64,000 bases of DNA, taken from NCBI RefSeq assembly GCF_900607235.1, contig NZ_LR027848.1, positions 671,241-735,240 of the forward strand. Direction: 5' to 3'. The DNA is from Olivibacter jilunii (lineage in GTDB: Bacteria > Bacteroidota > Bacteroidia > Sphingobacteriales > Sphingobacteriaceae). The notes below the pieces were generated by a model. That model was not told the origin of the DNA. It ran no database searches and was given only the letters and a program-made list of their open reading frames with translations. The translations under genes and the position numbers were made by a program. Position 1 is the first letter of the stretch, and every line of letters begins with the position of its first letter. This document shows, piece by piece, positions 43,326 to 53,325 of this stretch.

Positions 43326-44651
43326 TTAGCGCTGACCGTTATAGTAGTTCGCAATACGCTGTCTCAGTTGCCATTCATATTGAGCTACCACTAAACTGAT
43401 ATTCGCTTGATCATATTTTGTTTTTTGAAGAAGGAATTCAACTGAATTAATGTCCCCCGCTTCGAAACGAACTTCCGCCACGCGGAAGGACTCTTTGTAA
43501 GCTTCTACTTGCTCACGGATTTCCAGGTATTTTTCTTTGGCTGTCTGTAAATTGATCAACACCTGTGCTGTTTGCTGTTGTAAATTATTCTCTGTGTTCT
43601 CAAGATCAATCTCCGCGTTTCTTAATTCAAGTTTGGCCCTGGAGACATTAATTCTTCTTCTAAAGCCATCTAGAATAGGGATGCTCAAGGTCAATCCCGC
43701 GCCCTTTCCTAAATTGTCCTGAATTTGATCCATGTAGGTCCCTCTGTTTTCGTCAGCGTTTGAGTATCGACTAGTTAGGTTGGCCCCGAGGGATAATGTT
43801 GGAAAATATAAAGAACGAGTCGCTTTCAGTTGATATTCAGCGCTCTCTTTCCAGAATTGGGCCGCCTTTAAAGTTCCAAGTGAAGCAGCGGCTCTTTCAT
43901 AAAGGGCCTCTTGACTTAATGACGCACTGGAAACATCAGGTAGTTGATTAATCGGTTCAAATGAAAGCGCTTGGCTATAAGGGATATTTAATAAGCGTGT
44001 CAGCACGATTACATTTGTTCTAAGCGTATTTTCACCAGTTAATACTGTAATTTGATCACCGGAAAACTGTCCCTTTACATCATAATATTCTCCCGGAGCA
44101 ACTGCTCCGTCCCTATTTAGAATGGCTAAACGTTCCAGTTGTTTTTTGGTGACATCTCGTTGTTGTTTATACTGCTCCAGCGCATCTTTTGCTGTAATGA
44201 CCTGCAAGTACGCGAGGATCACGTCCATCGTTAGGTTATCTTTTATCCGCTGCTCATCCATTTGGGTAGCTTTATAAGCGAAGGCCTGTTGTCGAATGGT
44301 TCTAAGCAAATTGAGGCCGTTGAATAAAACCATGTTTGTATTCAGCCGCTGATTTCCCGATGTTATATTTTCAGAAACAATCGCGTTTGTTATGGGGTCT
44401 GTTGAAAAACCTGTGTTAATATTGTGATCGAAGCTTCCACTGAGCGTAGGCAATAAGGCCGCTTTAGCTTGTTTCAAATCTAATGAAGCAGCTTGGCTGC
44501 TGTTAGCACTTTTCTGTGCCTCCGCATTGTTTTTGAGCGCCAGTGCGATACATTCTTCTAGATTGTAGTGTGTTTTAACCGAGTCTTGACCATGCGTAAT
44601 TAACGGGAGTATATATAGAAAAAATAATATCGCTCTTTTAAGTGTGTTCAT
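43326..44651 (-). CDS. TolC family outer-membrane efflux protein
   Basis: This 441-residue protein has a signal peptide ending around THGQ. Two OEP repeats contain the long periplasmic coiled coils: YNLEECIALALKNNAEAQKS, SLDLKQAKAALLPTLSGSF, YQLKATRSLYFPTLSLGANL and EVRFEAGDINSVEFLLQKT. It forms the outer-membrane exit duct for a tripartite pump. Its upstream region carries the same TGTCCG-type dyads as two of the FtsX permease genes to the right, so it is probably co-regulated with them. No HlyD-type adaptor is in the window. Confidence 0.92.
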   Translation of the reverse strand: MNTLKRAILFFLYILPLITHGQDSVKTHYNLEECIALALKNNAEAQKSANSSQAASLDLKQAKAALLPTLSGSFDHNINTGFSTDPITNAIVSENITSGNQRLNTNMVLFNGLNLLRTIRQQAFAYKATQMDEQRIKDNLTMDVILAYLQVITAKDALEQYKQQRDVTKKQLERLAILNRDGAVAPGEYYDVKGQFSGDQITVLTGENTLRTNVIVLTRLLNIPYSQALSFEPINQLPDVSSASLSQEALYERAAASLGTLKAAQFWKESAEYQLKATRSLYFPTLSLGANLTSRYSNADENRGTYMDQIQDNLGKGAGLTLSIPILDGFRRRINVSRAKLELRNAEIDLENTENNLQQQTAQVLINLQTAKEKYLEIREQVEAYKESFRVAEVRFEAGDINSVEFLLQKTKYDQANISLVVAQYEWQLRQRIANYYNGQR

Positions 44652-44674
44652 GCAAAATTTCTTATGCCAAAAGA

Positions 44675-44696
44675 ATACACAGGATAAGCCAAAAAC
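44675..44696 (-). promoter_or_regulatory. Candidate sigma-54-like promoter of the TolC gene
   Basis: The minus strand reads TTTTTGGC with a second element TGTGT at the sigma-54 spacing (GG-N10-GT instead of GG-N10-GC). It lies 55 bp downstream of the dyad pair, as an enhancer-dependent promoter would. The -12 element is imperfect, so this is tentative. Confidence 0.35.
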
Positions 44697-44744
44697 TTAT
44701 CTGTTTTATTTACAAGCTGTTATTAAAAGCGGGATGATGCTTTA

Positions 44745-44781
44745 CGTTCGGAAACGGGCATTGGGTGTCCGTTTTCGGACA
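44745..44781 (-). promoter_or_regulatory. Tandem TGTCCG-N4-CGGACA dyads upstream of the TolC gene
   Basis: TGTCCGTTTTCGGACA (44766-44781) is a perfect 16-bp inverted repeat. CGTTCGGAAACGGGCA (44745-44760) is a degenerate copy exactly 21 bp away, on the same helix face. The same arrangement is found upstream of the permease genes at 48066-50456 and 53326-55734. Confidence 0.75.
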
Positions 44782-44800
44782 GTGCTAATGGCTGGACACC

Positions 44801-46048
44801 CTATCGTTGTATCTCTACTGCTTGCTCAAGATCAATTTCTTTTTCCCATTTTGCAATAACGAGCGTTGCCGCCGTGTTGCCTATAATATTGGTTAGCGCT
44901 CTGGCTTCGCTCATAAAACGATCGATCCCAAAAACCAGCGCAACGGACTCGACGGGAACATGACCAACCATTGGAAGCGTTGCGGCTAGGATGATAAATC
45001 CGCTGCCCGTTACACCGGCGGCCCCTTTTGAAGTGAGTAAAAGAACCAATAAAAGGGTTAATTGTTGATTGAAGTTCATGTGCATATTAAGTGCCTGCGC
45101 AATGAAAATTGCTGCCATGGTTAAGTATATTGAGGTACCGTCTAAATTAAAGGAATAGCCTGTTGGAATAACCAAGCCCACAACGGGTTTTGAACAGCCT
45201 GCCCGCTCTAATTTCTGCATAATGCCGGGTAGCGCAGACTCAGAAGAGGAGGTCCCCAAAACAATCAATAACTCTTCTTTAATGTATTTTAAGACTTTCC
45301 AAACGCTAAAGCCGTTAAAGTAAAGGACTGCTCCGATAATCAGAAAGATAAAAATAAGACAAGTAAGATAAAAGCAGAGCATAAGCATGCCTAGCTGCGT
45401 TAAGGAGTTCAAGCCGTATTTACCAATAGTAAAACCCATTGCTCCCAAAGCGCCTATAGGTGCCGCACGCATAATGATCTTAATCACGGCAAATATTCCG
45501 TTCAGAAAGGATTGCAAAACGGTCATCACCGGTTCTGCTGCTTTTCCGATTTTCGATAAGCCAAAACCAAGCAAGATTGCGAAAAAGAGCACCTGCAGCA
45601 AATCTCCTTGGGCAAGAGCACCAATGACATTATCCGGTATGATATGCAACAAAAAATCCTTAAGACTATCCTGGTGTTTGCTTTCCGTGATATAGCTTTC
45701 TACCGAGGAAGTATCCAAGGACGCGGGATCAATGTTCATCCCAGTACCGGGTTGTAAAATGTTTACGATCGCCATCCCCAAAAGCAACGCAATGCTGGTC
45801 ATTACCTCGAAATAAATAATGGCCGTTAGTCCCACTTTCCCTACCTTCTTCACGTTCTGCATGCCGGCAATGCCCAATACCACCGTACAGAAAATGAGCG
45901 GCGCAATAATCATCTTTACGAGCTTGATGAAGCCATCTCCGAGCGGTTTAAGTGATTCGCCTACTTTTGGATAATAATGACCAATTAATACACCAATAAT
46001 GATCGCTATAATAACCTGAAAATACAGACTTTTCAATAATTTCCTCAT
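44801..46048 (-). CDS. Dicarboxylate/amino acid:cation symporter (DctA/GltP family)
   Basis: This 415-residue membrane protein of the DAACS family has eight predicted transmembrane helices and two re-entrant loops. The substrate-binding signatures are [13 protein letters not shown] (first hairpin), [22 protein letters not shown] (TM7) and [21 protein letters not shown] (second hairpin), with the [21 protein letters not shown]-terminal block. It takes up C4-dicarboxylates or glutamate/aspartate with H+ or Na+. Whether succinate or glutamate is preferred cannot be read from these motifs. It is a single gene. Confidence 0.93.
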   Translation of the reverse strand: MRKLLKSLYFQVIIAIIIGVLIGHYYPKVGESLKPLGDGFIKLVKMIIAPLIFCTVVLGIAGMQNVKKVGKVGLTAIIYFEVMTSIALLLGMAIVNILQPGTGMNIDPASLDTSSVESYITESKHQDSLKDFLLHIIPDNVIGALAQGDLLQVLFFAILLGFGLSKIGKAAEPVMTVLQSFLNGIFAVIKIIMRAAPIGALGAMGFTIGKYGLNSLTQLGMLMLCFYLTCLIFIFLIIGAVLYFNGFSVWKVLKYIKEELLIVLGTSSSESALPGIMQKLERAGCSKPVVGLVIPTGYSFNLDGTSIYLTMAAIFIAQALNMHMNFNQQLTLLLVLLLTSKGAAGVTGSGFIILAATLPMVGHVPVESVALVFGIDRFMSEARALTNIIGNTAATLVIAKWEKEIDLEQAVEIQR

Positions 46049-46161
46049 AGTGATGGTTGGACCTCGGATGTTTTAGGAATACGTAATTTTTTCCGCAAGA
46101 TAAACAAAAGCGAATAAAACTTTATAGATTTAGTAGCGTTTCCATAAAGAGAAAACAAGAT

Positions 46162-47259
46162 ATGAAGCGATATTTTATTGCCATTTGGCTTCTACTGAAC
46201 GTACATATTGGACTCCTCCGTGCGCAAAGCTTAAAGCCTGGGTTTGATAAACAAGAGTATCTTACTTTACTAAAGATTTCTTCTTCACAAGGCGATACAC
46301 TTAAACCGGGGCCCAATTATTTGGAGCCTCCTATGAATTATGAGCGCATTTATCGATCAAAAGAGGCGGGCTTAAAGAATCGATGGGACCTTTGGCTCAG
46401 TCGTGATAAACAAATAATGGCAGTTTCTATCCGAGGAACGATTAATGACCCCGTAAGCTGGTTAGAAAATTTTTATTCAGCAATGGTACCCGCGAAAGGC
46501 GTATTGCAATTGAATGATAGCACCCAATTTGATTACGTTTTTTCGAAGGATCCGAAGGCGGCAGTTCATGCCGGTTGGACCATCGGAATCGCTTCCATGG
46601 CACCTGATATCGTACATCAGATTAAGGAACAATATCAAAAAGGAACGAAACAGCTATTGATTATGGGACATAGTCAAGGTGGGGCGTTGGCCTTTTTGCT
46701 CACGTCTTACCTTCGATATCAACGGGAAGAGAAGCAATTACCTGCGGATTTACTTATCAAAACCTATTGCAGTGCGGCTCCTAAACCGGGGAATCTATAC
46801 TATGCATATGATTATGATTTCATTACAAGGGGTGGTTGGGGATTCACCATCGTAAATGCATTGGATTGGGTTCCTGAAACGCCTTTCTCACTACAAACCT
46901 TGGCAGATTTTAATCGGCTAAATCCCTTTCAAAACATTGATCAGGGATTAAAAAAACAGAAGCCTTTCTACGTTCGATGGTATCTTAAGCACGCCTTTAA
47001 CAAGCTCGATAAATCAAGTAAGAAATCTAGACGGAATTTTGAGAAGTACTTAGGCAAAACACTTTTTAAACAAACTCAGAAAACATTACCACAATTGAAA
47101 GAGCCCGCTTATGCGGAAACGATGAATTATATGCGAGCTGGAGTCCCTATTGTTCTCCAGCCCGACTCAACGTATTATAAGGTATATCCGGACACGGGGA
47201 AAAATGTTTTTGTGCACCATGCGTTGAAAGCCTATGCAGATTTACTGGAGCGGTATTAG
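46162..47259 (+). CDS. Exported class 3 lipase family protein
   Basis: This 365-residue alpha/beta hydrolase has a signal peptide ending at LLRAQ. The nucleophile elbow is GHSQGGALAFLL (about residues 173-184). The oxyanion-side VSIRGTINDPVSWLENF and the YCSAAPKPGN strand match PF01764-type lipases. The C-terminal ~100 residues are basic and helical. The catalytic Asp is probably in ALDWVPETPF, and a His near the end (VHHALKAY) could complete the triad. It ends 2 bp from the convergent ABC ATPase gene. Confidence 0.85.
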   Translation: MKRYFIAIWLLLNVHIGLLRAQSLKPGFDKQEYLTLLKISSSQGDTLKPGPNYLEPPMNYERIYRSKEAGLKNRWDLWLSRDKQIMAVSIRGTINDPVSWLENFYSAMVPAKGVLQLNDSTQFDYVFSKDPKAAVHAGWTIGIASMAPDIVHQIKEQYQKGTKQLLIMGHSQGGALAFLLTSYLRYQREEKQLPADLLIKTYCSAAPKPGNLYYAYDYDFITRGGWGFTIVNALDWVPETPFSLQTLADFNRLNPFQNIDQGLKKQKPFYVRWYLKHAFNKLDKSSKKSRRNFEKYLGKTLFKQTQKTLPQLKEPAYAETMNYMRAGVPIVLQPDSTYYKVYPDTGKNVFVHHALKAYADLLERY

Positions 47260-47261
47260 CA

Positions 47262-47927
47262 TTATTTCACAATCTGGCCATCCAAAAGCTCGATAATTCG
47301 ATTGCCGTACTCGGCGTTTTTCTCTGAGTGTGTAACCTGTATGATCGTTACACCATCTTCTTCGTTCAGCTGCTTAAATAAATCCATAATTTCTTCTCCT
47401 TGCTTGGAATTTAGGTTGCCGGTTGGTTCATCGGCCAATAATAATTTAGGGGTAGTAGCGAGTGCACGGGCAATGCCAACGAGTTGCTGTTGTCCGCCTG
47501 ATAATTGAGAAGGGAAGAGATCTTTCTTGCCGACGATTCCAAATCGGTCTATTAGGTCTGCCACGATTGCTTTGCGCTCGCTACCCTTTAGGTTTTTATA
47601 AATGAGCGGTGTTTCGATATTCTCATAAACAGTTAGCTCGTCAATCAAATGGTAGGCTTGAAATACAAAGCCAATATGCTCTTTGTAAAGTGCGGAGCGT
47701 TGTTTCTCCTTTAATCGTAGCACTTCTTGTCCAAGGAATTGATAGCTGCCTTCATCCGGTTCATCCAGGAGCCCCAAAACGTGTAATAAGGTAGACTTTC
47801 CTGAACCGGAAGGCCCCATAATCGATACAAACTCACCTTCACTGATAGTAAGATTGATATCTTTTAACACAAATGAACGGTTGCCGCCCACATTATACCA
47901 CTTGAAAATATTGCTCAGTTGAATCAT
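47262..47927 (-). CDS. ABC transporter ATP-binding protein, LolD/MacB type
   Basis: This 221-residue ATPase has Walker A GPSGSGKST (38-46), signature LSGGQQQLVGIARAL (~141-155), Walker B LLLADEPTGNLNS (~160) and the H-loop VTHSEKNA. VFQAYHLIDELTVYENIETPL is typical of the LolD/MacB/FtsE subfamily that works with FtsX-like permeases. It lies 138 bp downstream of the permease at 48066-50456 and is the only ATPase in this array. It probably serves several of the permeases, which are mechanotransmission rather than channel-type subunits. Confidence 0.95.
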   Translation of the reverse strand: MIQLSNIFKWYNVGGNRSFVLKDINLTISEGEFVSIMGPSGSGKSTLLHVLGLLDEPDEGSYQFLGQEVLRLKEKQRSALYKEHIGFVFQAYHLIDELTVYENIETPLIYKNLKGSERKAIVADLIDRFGIVGKKDLFPSQLSGGQQQLVGIARALATTPKLLLADEPTGNLNSKQGEEIMDLFKQLNEEDGVTIIQVTHSEKNAEYGNRIIELLDGQIVK

Positions 47928-48065
47928 CGTTTTTTTAGATTAAAAAATAAAAATTAAAAGTAAAAAGCCAAGTTCATTGGTACATTAAAATAAACAAAAC
48001 ATTAAAAATCAAAAAACACCGCTGATTCTTAATCTTTATAAGATTCTCCTTTAAGCTCGACAATT

Positions 48066-50456
48066 TCATTCGTCTTTTAAGGTATCAGCTGGGTTAACAA
48101 TAGAAACCTTGATCGCCTGATAACTAATCGTAATGGACGCTAAAAGCAGAGTCAATACGGCGCCTACAGCGAAAATATGCCAAGATAAATGAATGCGATA
48201 GGCAAAACCATCTAACCATTGACTTGTGCACCACCAAGCAAGAGGTGTAGCTACCAAAATTGCCATACCTATTAACTGAAGGAACGGTTTATTGAGTAAA
48301 AGGAAGAGCTGTCGCGTATTGGCGCCTAAAACTCTCCGTATACTTACTTCTTTTTCGCGCAGACTGATTGTAAAGGCCGACATGCTAAATAGGCCTAATA
48401 GCGCCACAATCATGACCAAAGTTGAAAACGCCGTAAAAGCTTGGCGGAGTTGTTCTTGTTTAGCGTAGAGTGCAGCATACTGCTGATCCAGAAAGTCGTA
48501 AATAAGGTACTTTCCGTCCAGTTTATTGATGGATGGCCATTGTTTTTTCAACGTTTCCATCGTTGAGCGGATGCTATGTCCGTTTACTTTCACTAAAATA
48601 TCACACTTAAAGGGATGATTCGGATAACCGCACTTCGTTTGTAGCGTGTAAGCTGTTGGCTTGATAAGCTGTTCGAAACCTTGCATTTTGCTATCCTTTA
48701 CGATGCCTATGATCGTGTAAGTCTGATCACAGATACTGATTTTTTCGCCGTTCGGTTGCTTTATTCCCAAGCGTCGTGCTGCCGACTCATTTACTACGAT
48801 GGATTGCGTCGTATCCGACAGAAGGGATGAGGAGAAAGTTCTGCCTGATAGCAGATTCATACCCAAAGTTTCGAAATAATCAAAATCAACACCTACATGA
48901 TCTAATGAATATGTTTTATCGCTGTAAGTAAATGCTTCATTGCTTGGTGCCGGCCCACCGGGGTAGTTTGTTACCACAGTGACTTCCTCGATACCCGGAA
49001 TGGCTTTCATTTGGTTTCTAATAGAGGCGAATTGAGCAGGTTTGTTGAAAAGGGTAAGATTTTTAATATGTACGACTTGATCGACACTAAACCCTTTATC
49101 ACTTTTTTCCATATAGTTCATTTGCTTATTAATGACGAGCATCGCACTGATAAAAATAAAAGCGATAATAAATTGAAACATGAGCAAGGCACTTCTTAAG
49201 CTAAAAGCCCGTTGTCCATTATGGAATTGACCCTTAATGATGTTAATAGGATGATAACCGGATAAGATGTAGGCAGGATATATACCTGATAGTAGCGTAG
49301 CTAGAAGAACGGCCGTGCCCAGTTGACCAATTACGCTCATATTGAAATCGAAAGAAGAAAAATCGTACCTAAAAAAAGTAATCATGGTGTTCCAGCTGAT
49401 ACTGATCAAAAGGCAGGCAATAACAGCAGCTATGAGACATTGTGCAAATACTTCCAACAGAAACTGAAGAGCCAAACGTTTTCGGGTTACACCAAAGACT
49501 TTCTTCATACCGATTTCTTTAAATCTTCTCTGTGCTTGTACCAACATTAAATTGGCAAAGTTCATGCAGGCCAATAGTAAGATCACTGAAGAAAGAACAC
49601 CCAGCGCCCAGACGATCTTGTATCCTGTATCGGAACCGATCCTTGGACGCAGATGCAAATTTTTTAGGGGATCAAGGTAAATGTTGGCTTCAGCGCGTAT
49701 TGATCCTTTAATTTCTCTTTGTTTAGCTATTGTATTATGGTAGATGGTATTGATTTTAGCGGTGAGCTCCTCTATCCTGGTTCCTGGCCTTACAAGTATA
49801 TAGGTTTGATAAACATTATTATCACCATCTCCTTTCCCTTGTGCGATGTCCTCTTTAAAAGCAATGTAATCGTATTCAAAATTTGACAAAAGGCGAGGTT
49901 TGCTAATGCCATGTATGTTCTCTGTAAAACCGCTCTGCTCGTTCATTAAGGATACGATCTTGGGCGCCTTGAAAGCTGCTTGCTTTTCATTAGGGAAAAG
50001 CTTTTTACCTACCTCGGCCGACAATAATCCGATTGATTTTTCCGGAGAATTAGTGATAGATAAACCTTCAAGCTGAATAGCGAAAATATCCGCTATTGTT
50101 CGATCGGCGCCCAACCAGTTCTTGATATAAAACATATCATTCTCCGAAATAAAGGGAATTTCAAAAGGAGCTCTAGCGACGCGGCCGGCGCTTTCTATTT
50201 CAGGAACTGCAGCTTTCAGTGCAGGCGCAAGTGCTGCAGGTGTAAGATCAGATAGGTTATCTTTGTTGATTAAACCGATAAGATAGATGTTATCGTAGTT
50301 GGGGTTCCACCTATCGTAGCTGTTTTCTCGATGGATGTAGGCATAGGCTAAAATGAAGCCGGCGAAGCCAATTGCCAGTCCTAAAATGTTAAGCAAGGTA
50401 AACAGCTTGGATTTCCAAGCCGTTCTCCACGCTATTTTTAGGTTATTGGTGTTCAT
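48066..50456 (-). CDS. ABC transporter permease, double FtsX/MacB type
   Basis: This 796-residue permease has two MacB-like halves. A TM near residues 18-42 and periplasmic domain (~45-280) are followed by three TMs (~285-405) with FKEIGMKKVFG. A second TM (~425), periplasmic domain and three C-terminal TMs with EVSIRRVLGA follow. It ends in NPADTLKDE. It is the most divergent of the five permeases in the window and lies next to the ATPase. Its promoter region carries TGTCCG-type dyads and a sigma-54-like element. The substrate is unknown; MacB relatives move peptides, lipoproteins or drugs out of the periplasm. Confidence 0.9.
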   Translation of the reverse strand: MNTNNLKIAWRTAWKSKLFTLLNILGLAIGFAGFILAYAYIHRENSYDRWNPNYDNIYLIGLINKDNLSDLTPAALAPALKAAVPEIESAGRVARAPFEIPFISENDMFYIKNWLGADRTIADIFAIQLEGLSITNSPEKSIGLLSAEVGKKLFPNEKQAAFKAPKIVSLMNEQSGFTENIHGISKPRLLSNFEYDYIAFKEDIAQGKGDGDNNVYQTYILVRPGTRIEELTAKINTIYHNTIAKQREIKGSIRAEANIYLDPLKNLHLRPRIGSDTGYKIVWALGVLSSVILLLACMNFANLMLVQAQRRFKEIGMKKVFGVTRKRLALQFLLEVFAQCLIAAVIACLLISISWNTMITFFRYDFSSFDFNMSVIGQLGTAVLLATLLSGIYPAYILSGYHPINIIKGQFHNGQRAFSLRSALLMFQFIIAFIFISAMLVINKQMNYMEKSDKGFSVDQVVHIKNLTLFNKPAQFASIRNQMKAIPGIEEVTVVTNYPGGPAPSNEAFTYSDKTYSLDHVGVDFDYFETLGMNLLSGRTFSSSLLSDTTQSIVVNESAARRLGIKQPNGEKISICDQTYTIIGIVKDSKMQGFEQLIKPTAYTLQTKCGYPNHPFKCDILVKVNGHSIRSTMETLKKQWPSINKLDGKYLIYDFLDQQYAALYAKQEQLRQAFTAFSTLVMIVALLGLFSMSAFTISLREKEVSIRRVLGANTRQLFLLLNKPFLQLIGMAILVATPLAWWCTSQWLDGFAYRIHLSWHIFAVGAVLTLLLASITISYQAIKVSIVNPADTLKDE

Positions 50457-50644
50457 ATTTTATTTATCAAGTATGGGATCAAGCCTGCCTGCCGGTAGGC
50501 AGGTATCAAGATATTTTAAGAGCCTGCTTATAAATATGAATCTTATGTCTTGATACCCATGTCTTATGTCTTTTTTCTAAAAAGGCTAAGAGTAGGTTAC
50601 TACCTACCCAGAGCCATCATTTATAACCAATCGTACCAAAATAG

Positions 50645-50664
50645 GCATAAATAAAACCAAAAAC
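50645..50664 (-). promoter_or_regulatory. Candidate sigma-54-like promoter of the 48066-50456 permease
   Basis: The minus strand reads TTTTTGGTTTTATTTATGCC: GG and GC are separated by the canonical 10 bp of sigma-54 (-24/-12) promoters. It lies 56 bp downstream of the dyad pair, almost the same distance as at the TolC gene. Confidence 0.45.
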
Positions 50665-50713
50665 TATAAGTTTCTGATTTTTAGTCTGTTGGTTTGATTC
50701 TGATTTTGATAGC

Positions 50714-50750
50714 TGTTCGATAGTGCACAACCGGTGTTCGGAAACGGACA
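50714..50750 (-). promoter_or_regulatory. Tandem TGTCCG-type dyads upstream of the 48066-50456 permease
   Basis: TGTTCGGAAACGGACA (50735-50750) matches the TGTCCG-N4-CGGACA dyad with one change. TGTTCGATAGTGCACA (50714-50729), a weaker copy, lies 21 bp away. This is the same geometry as at the TolC gene. Confidence 0.65.
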
Positions 50751-50768
50751 GTGTTTTTTTGTCGTAAT

Positions 50769-50832
50769 GGTTATTTGTTGTTAGTTATTCGTTATTCGGC
50801 CCAATAACAGATAACGAGTAACTAATAACTAA
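50769..50832. repeat. Hairpin repeat, copy 1 (after a permease stop)
   Basis: Imperfect inverted arms built of GTTATT / TTAGTT words meet at a central GGCCC. Copy 3 at 55851-55910 is clearly the same sequence and copy 2 at 53258-53318 has the same design. It follows the stop codon at 50835 by about two bases on the minus strand. It is probably a terminator or a REP-like mRNA-stabilising element. Confidence 0.65.
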
Positions 50833-50834
50833 AT

Positions 50835-53255
50835 TTATTCATTCCTCAAACTATCAACCGGATTAGCCCTTGCTGCTTTAATGGCCTGTACGCTCATCGT
50901 AAAAAATGCCACACAAATGGCTACCAAACCAGCTAATGCAAATATCCACCATTGAATTTCTATCCGATAGGCAAAGCTCTGTAGCCATTTATTCATGGCC
51001 CACCAAGCGATGGGTGAAGCAATTAAGATCGATAATACCACTAGTTTTAAGAAGTCTTTCGAAAGTAAAGCGACAATCCCTGCAATAGAAGCACCCAGTA
51101 CTTTGCGGATACCGATTTCCTTTGTGCGCTGATAGGCCGTTAAAGTGATCAAACCCAACAGACCTAAGCAACTTATTAGAATAGCGACGACTGTTGCTAG
51201 GTTGATAATTTTCGACATTTGTCGTTCTTGCGTATATAAGTCTTCAATGCTTTTATCGTAGAAGGTATATTCAAAAGTCTCTTCCGGATAAAACTTTTTC
51301 CAGCGTTTTTCTATTTCAGCGATGCTTTCTTGCCAGCTTTCCGGATTACGTTCCCTTAATTTTATATTGTATGTTGCATTTATTTGCTTATCAATGAGCA
51401 AAATAATAGGATCAATAGAACTGTAAAATGTCTTATTGTGAAAATCCTTTACGACGCCTACAATAGGAGCCTGTTTGCCATCTTGGGGACCGATGAATTT
51501 CCCGATCGCGTCTTTTGGCGATTTAATGCCCAATACCCTTAACATAGTTTCATTAATTAGATACTCATTTACGGTATCAAGCGGCAAGAGATTGCGACCG
51601 GCCAATAACTGCATATTGTAAAGTGCAAGATAGGCGGTATCGATATTCTTTAGATAAGGTTGGAATTCCTTTTTTGCACCACCATTATCAGGTATATAAT
51701 CGTAGTTATTGCTTATTGTATTATTGCTTAGAGGAGGGGCTGCTAAGGAAACGGCTTCTACTCCTTTCAGCTTTTTCAACTCATTTAACAAGGTATATTT
51801 GGTGCCTTTGTCGTTACTCACTTTTCGCCAGGGAACATTCACCAATAAGATGGCATCTTTGTTAAATCCTAAATCTTTATGTAGTGTATATCGAAGCTGC
51901 TGACCTACTATAACCGCGCACACAATAAATAACATGGCAATTACAAACTGGAAAATGATAAGCGCTTTTCGGAGTGATAGTCGAACACTTCCAATAGTAA
52001 TAAGGCTTTGATTCCTAAGAATTTGAATGGGATTGACACGTGTAATCAGCCAGCCAGGATACAGGCCCGCACATAGGGTGGTGAGCAATAAGAATAACCA
52101 GAACAGAGCGAAAATCCGGAAGTAGTTAATGTAAGCGTGCATCTGTTCAGGAAATAGTTCTTTGAAGGATAGCAGAAACAAGTAAGTGAGAAAACAAGAA
52201 AGGATCGCTGCTAACAGGCAAGTAATAAAAGTCTCGCCTAAAAATTGATAGATTAACCGTCTACCTGAACTACCCATTGTTTTGCGAACAGCGATTTCTT
52301 TCCCCCGCTTAGGTAATTGTGCCGTGCTCAGATTAATAAAATTGATAATAGCTAAAATTAACAAAAAGATTGCTACGCCAATGAGGCCTAATAGAACAGG
52401 TTTGTTAGCTTTATGGACATTATTTTCTCCGTATTCGGTGGTAAAGTGCATAGTGGCGACAGGAATCAGGCGTTGATCCCGTTTAAATCGCCATTTTTCA
52501 AATAAGTCTTTTGTGTTCTTTACAGAAAGCGCATTAATTTGCTGCTGCGTTTTGGCAACAACACTTTTTTCGTCAAGTTGTATATATAATTTATCATTGG
52601 AATTGGTGGAGCCCCAATCGCTCTGTGAAAAATAATCCTTAGGTAAGGGAAAAAACTCCTTGCCGTAAAAACTAGTAGCAAATGTTAAATCATCAACAAT
52701 CCCGCTAACCTGCTTTTGAATTGTATCGTTATAGATTAGTGTTTTGCCAATGATATCGTTAAAACCTATACGAGGGAAATACTTTTCAGCCCGGCTTTTT
52801 GTTAAAACAACGGTGTTGGGATTATTGAGTGCCTCATCTTTAGCTCCAGCTAGCCACTCGTAGGGAAGCATGTTAAAGTATTTAGCTACTGTCATTACTT
52901 GACGATCTGGCGATTTAAACGTATTCTCTTTACCATCTGCCTGCGGTACGGTTACTTGTTCCATAAACTGTTCTGCAACAGGTACGACGAACTTAATGCC
53001 GGGAATCTCCGTTTCTATCGCCCGGCCAAGAGGTTTGGGCACGCCAACATTGTGTCCTTCCTGTCCGTCAAATTCCATATGGCTTACCACATTGAAAATT
53101 TGCTTGTGATTTGGAATTGCCTGTTCGAAGCCGAATTCAAAACTGACCAATTGATAAATAATAAAACAAGCACTGATACCGATACTTAAACCTAAAATAT
53201 TTAAGCTGGTGAACAATTTATTGTGCCACAGCTGACGGAAAATTGTTTTTAACAT
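50835..53255 (-). CDS. ABC transporter permease, double FtsX/MacB type
   Basis: This 806-residue permease has the two-half FtsX architecture: N-terminal TM (LFTSLNILGLSIGISACFII, ~15-36), a periplasmic domain, three TMs after GKEIAVRKTMGSSGR, a second TM (~430-450), a second periplasmic domain and three terminal TMs after TKEIGIRKVLGAS. It ends in ARANPVDSLRNE. It is 70 bp downstream of the next permease, with no dyads between, so it is likely in the operon driven from 56.0 kb. No ATPase domain is present. Confidence 0.9.
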   Translation of the reverse strand: MLKTIFRQLWHNKLFTSLNILGLSIGISACFIIYQLVSFEFGFEQAIPNHKQIFNVVSHMEFDGQEGHNVGVPKPLGRAIETEIPGIKFVVPVAEQFMEQVTVPQADGKENTFKSPDRQVMTVAKYFNMLPYEWLAGAKDEALNNPNTVVLTKSRAEKYFPRIGFNDIIGKTLIYNDTIQKQVSGIVDDLTFATSFYGKEFFPLPKDYFSQSDWGSTNSNDKLYIQLDEKSVVAKTQQQINALSVKNTKDLFEKWRFKRDQRLIPVATMHFTTEYGENNVHKANKPVLLGLIGVAIFLLILAIINFINLSTAQLPKRGKEIAVRKTMGSSGRRLIYQFLGETFITCLLAAILSCFLTYLFLLSFKELFPEQMHAYINYFRIFALFWLFLLLTTLCAGLYPGWLITRVNPIQILRNQSLITIGSVRLSLRKALIIFQFVIAMLFIVCAVIVGQQLRYTLHKDLGFNKDAILLVNVPWRKVSNDKGTKYTLLNELKKLKGVEAVSLAAPPLSNNTISNNYDYIPDNGGAKKEFQPYLKNIDTAYLALYNMQLLAGRNLLPLDTVNEYLINETMLRVLGIKSPKDAIGKFIGPQDGKQAPIVGVVKDFHNKTFYSSIDPIILLIDKQINATYNIKLRERNPESWQESIAEIEKRWKKFYPEETFEYTFYDKSIEDLYTQERQMSKIINLATVVAILISCLGLLGLITLTAYQRTKEIGIRKVLGASIAGIVALLSKDFLKLVVLSILIASPIAWWAMNKWLQSFAYRIEIQWWIFALAGLVAICVAFFTMSVQAIKAARANPVDSLRNE

Positions 53256-53257
53256 TG

Positions 53258-53318
53258 TAGTTATTTGTAGTTAGTTGTTTGTTCTTGATAAGGCATCGCG
53301 AATAACCAAGAACTAGTA
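53258..53318. repeat. Hairpin repeat, copy 2 (between two permease genes)
   Basis: The arms GTTATTTGTAGTTAGTTG... and ...CTAGTAACGAAATT form a weaker imperfect stem of the same word composition as copies 1 and 3. It directly follows the stop of the 53326-55734 permease, preceded by the same AATAAATTT-like spacer seen at copy 1. Confidence 0.5.
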
Positions 53319-53325
53319 ACGAAAT

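Larger units (their letters stand above)
50457..50834. other. Regulatory gap between two permease genes
   Basis: No gene is visible in this 378-bp gap. From right to left it holds the hairpin repeat after the upstream permease stop (50769-50832), the dyad pair (50714-50750), a sigma-54-like element (50645-50664) and a long leader. The leader contains CCTGCCT/AGGCAGG (50484-50490, 50497-50503) and the word pair GTATCAAGA/TCTTGATAC, which can fold into further stems. Confidence 0.6.

Noticed and set aside
44652-44669. TTGGCATAAG...TTTTGCA as a sigma-54 promoter of the TolC gene
   Set aside because: GG and GC are 13 bp apart instead of 10, so the upstream TTTTTGG element is preferred.
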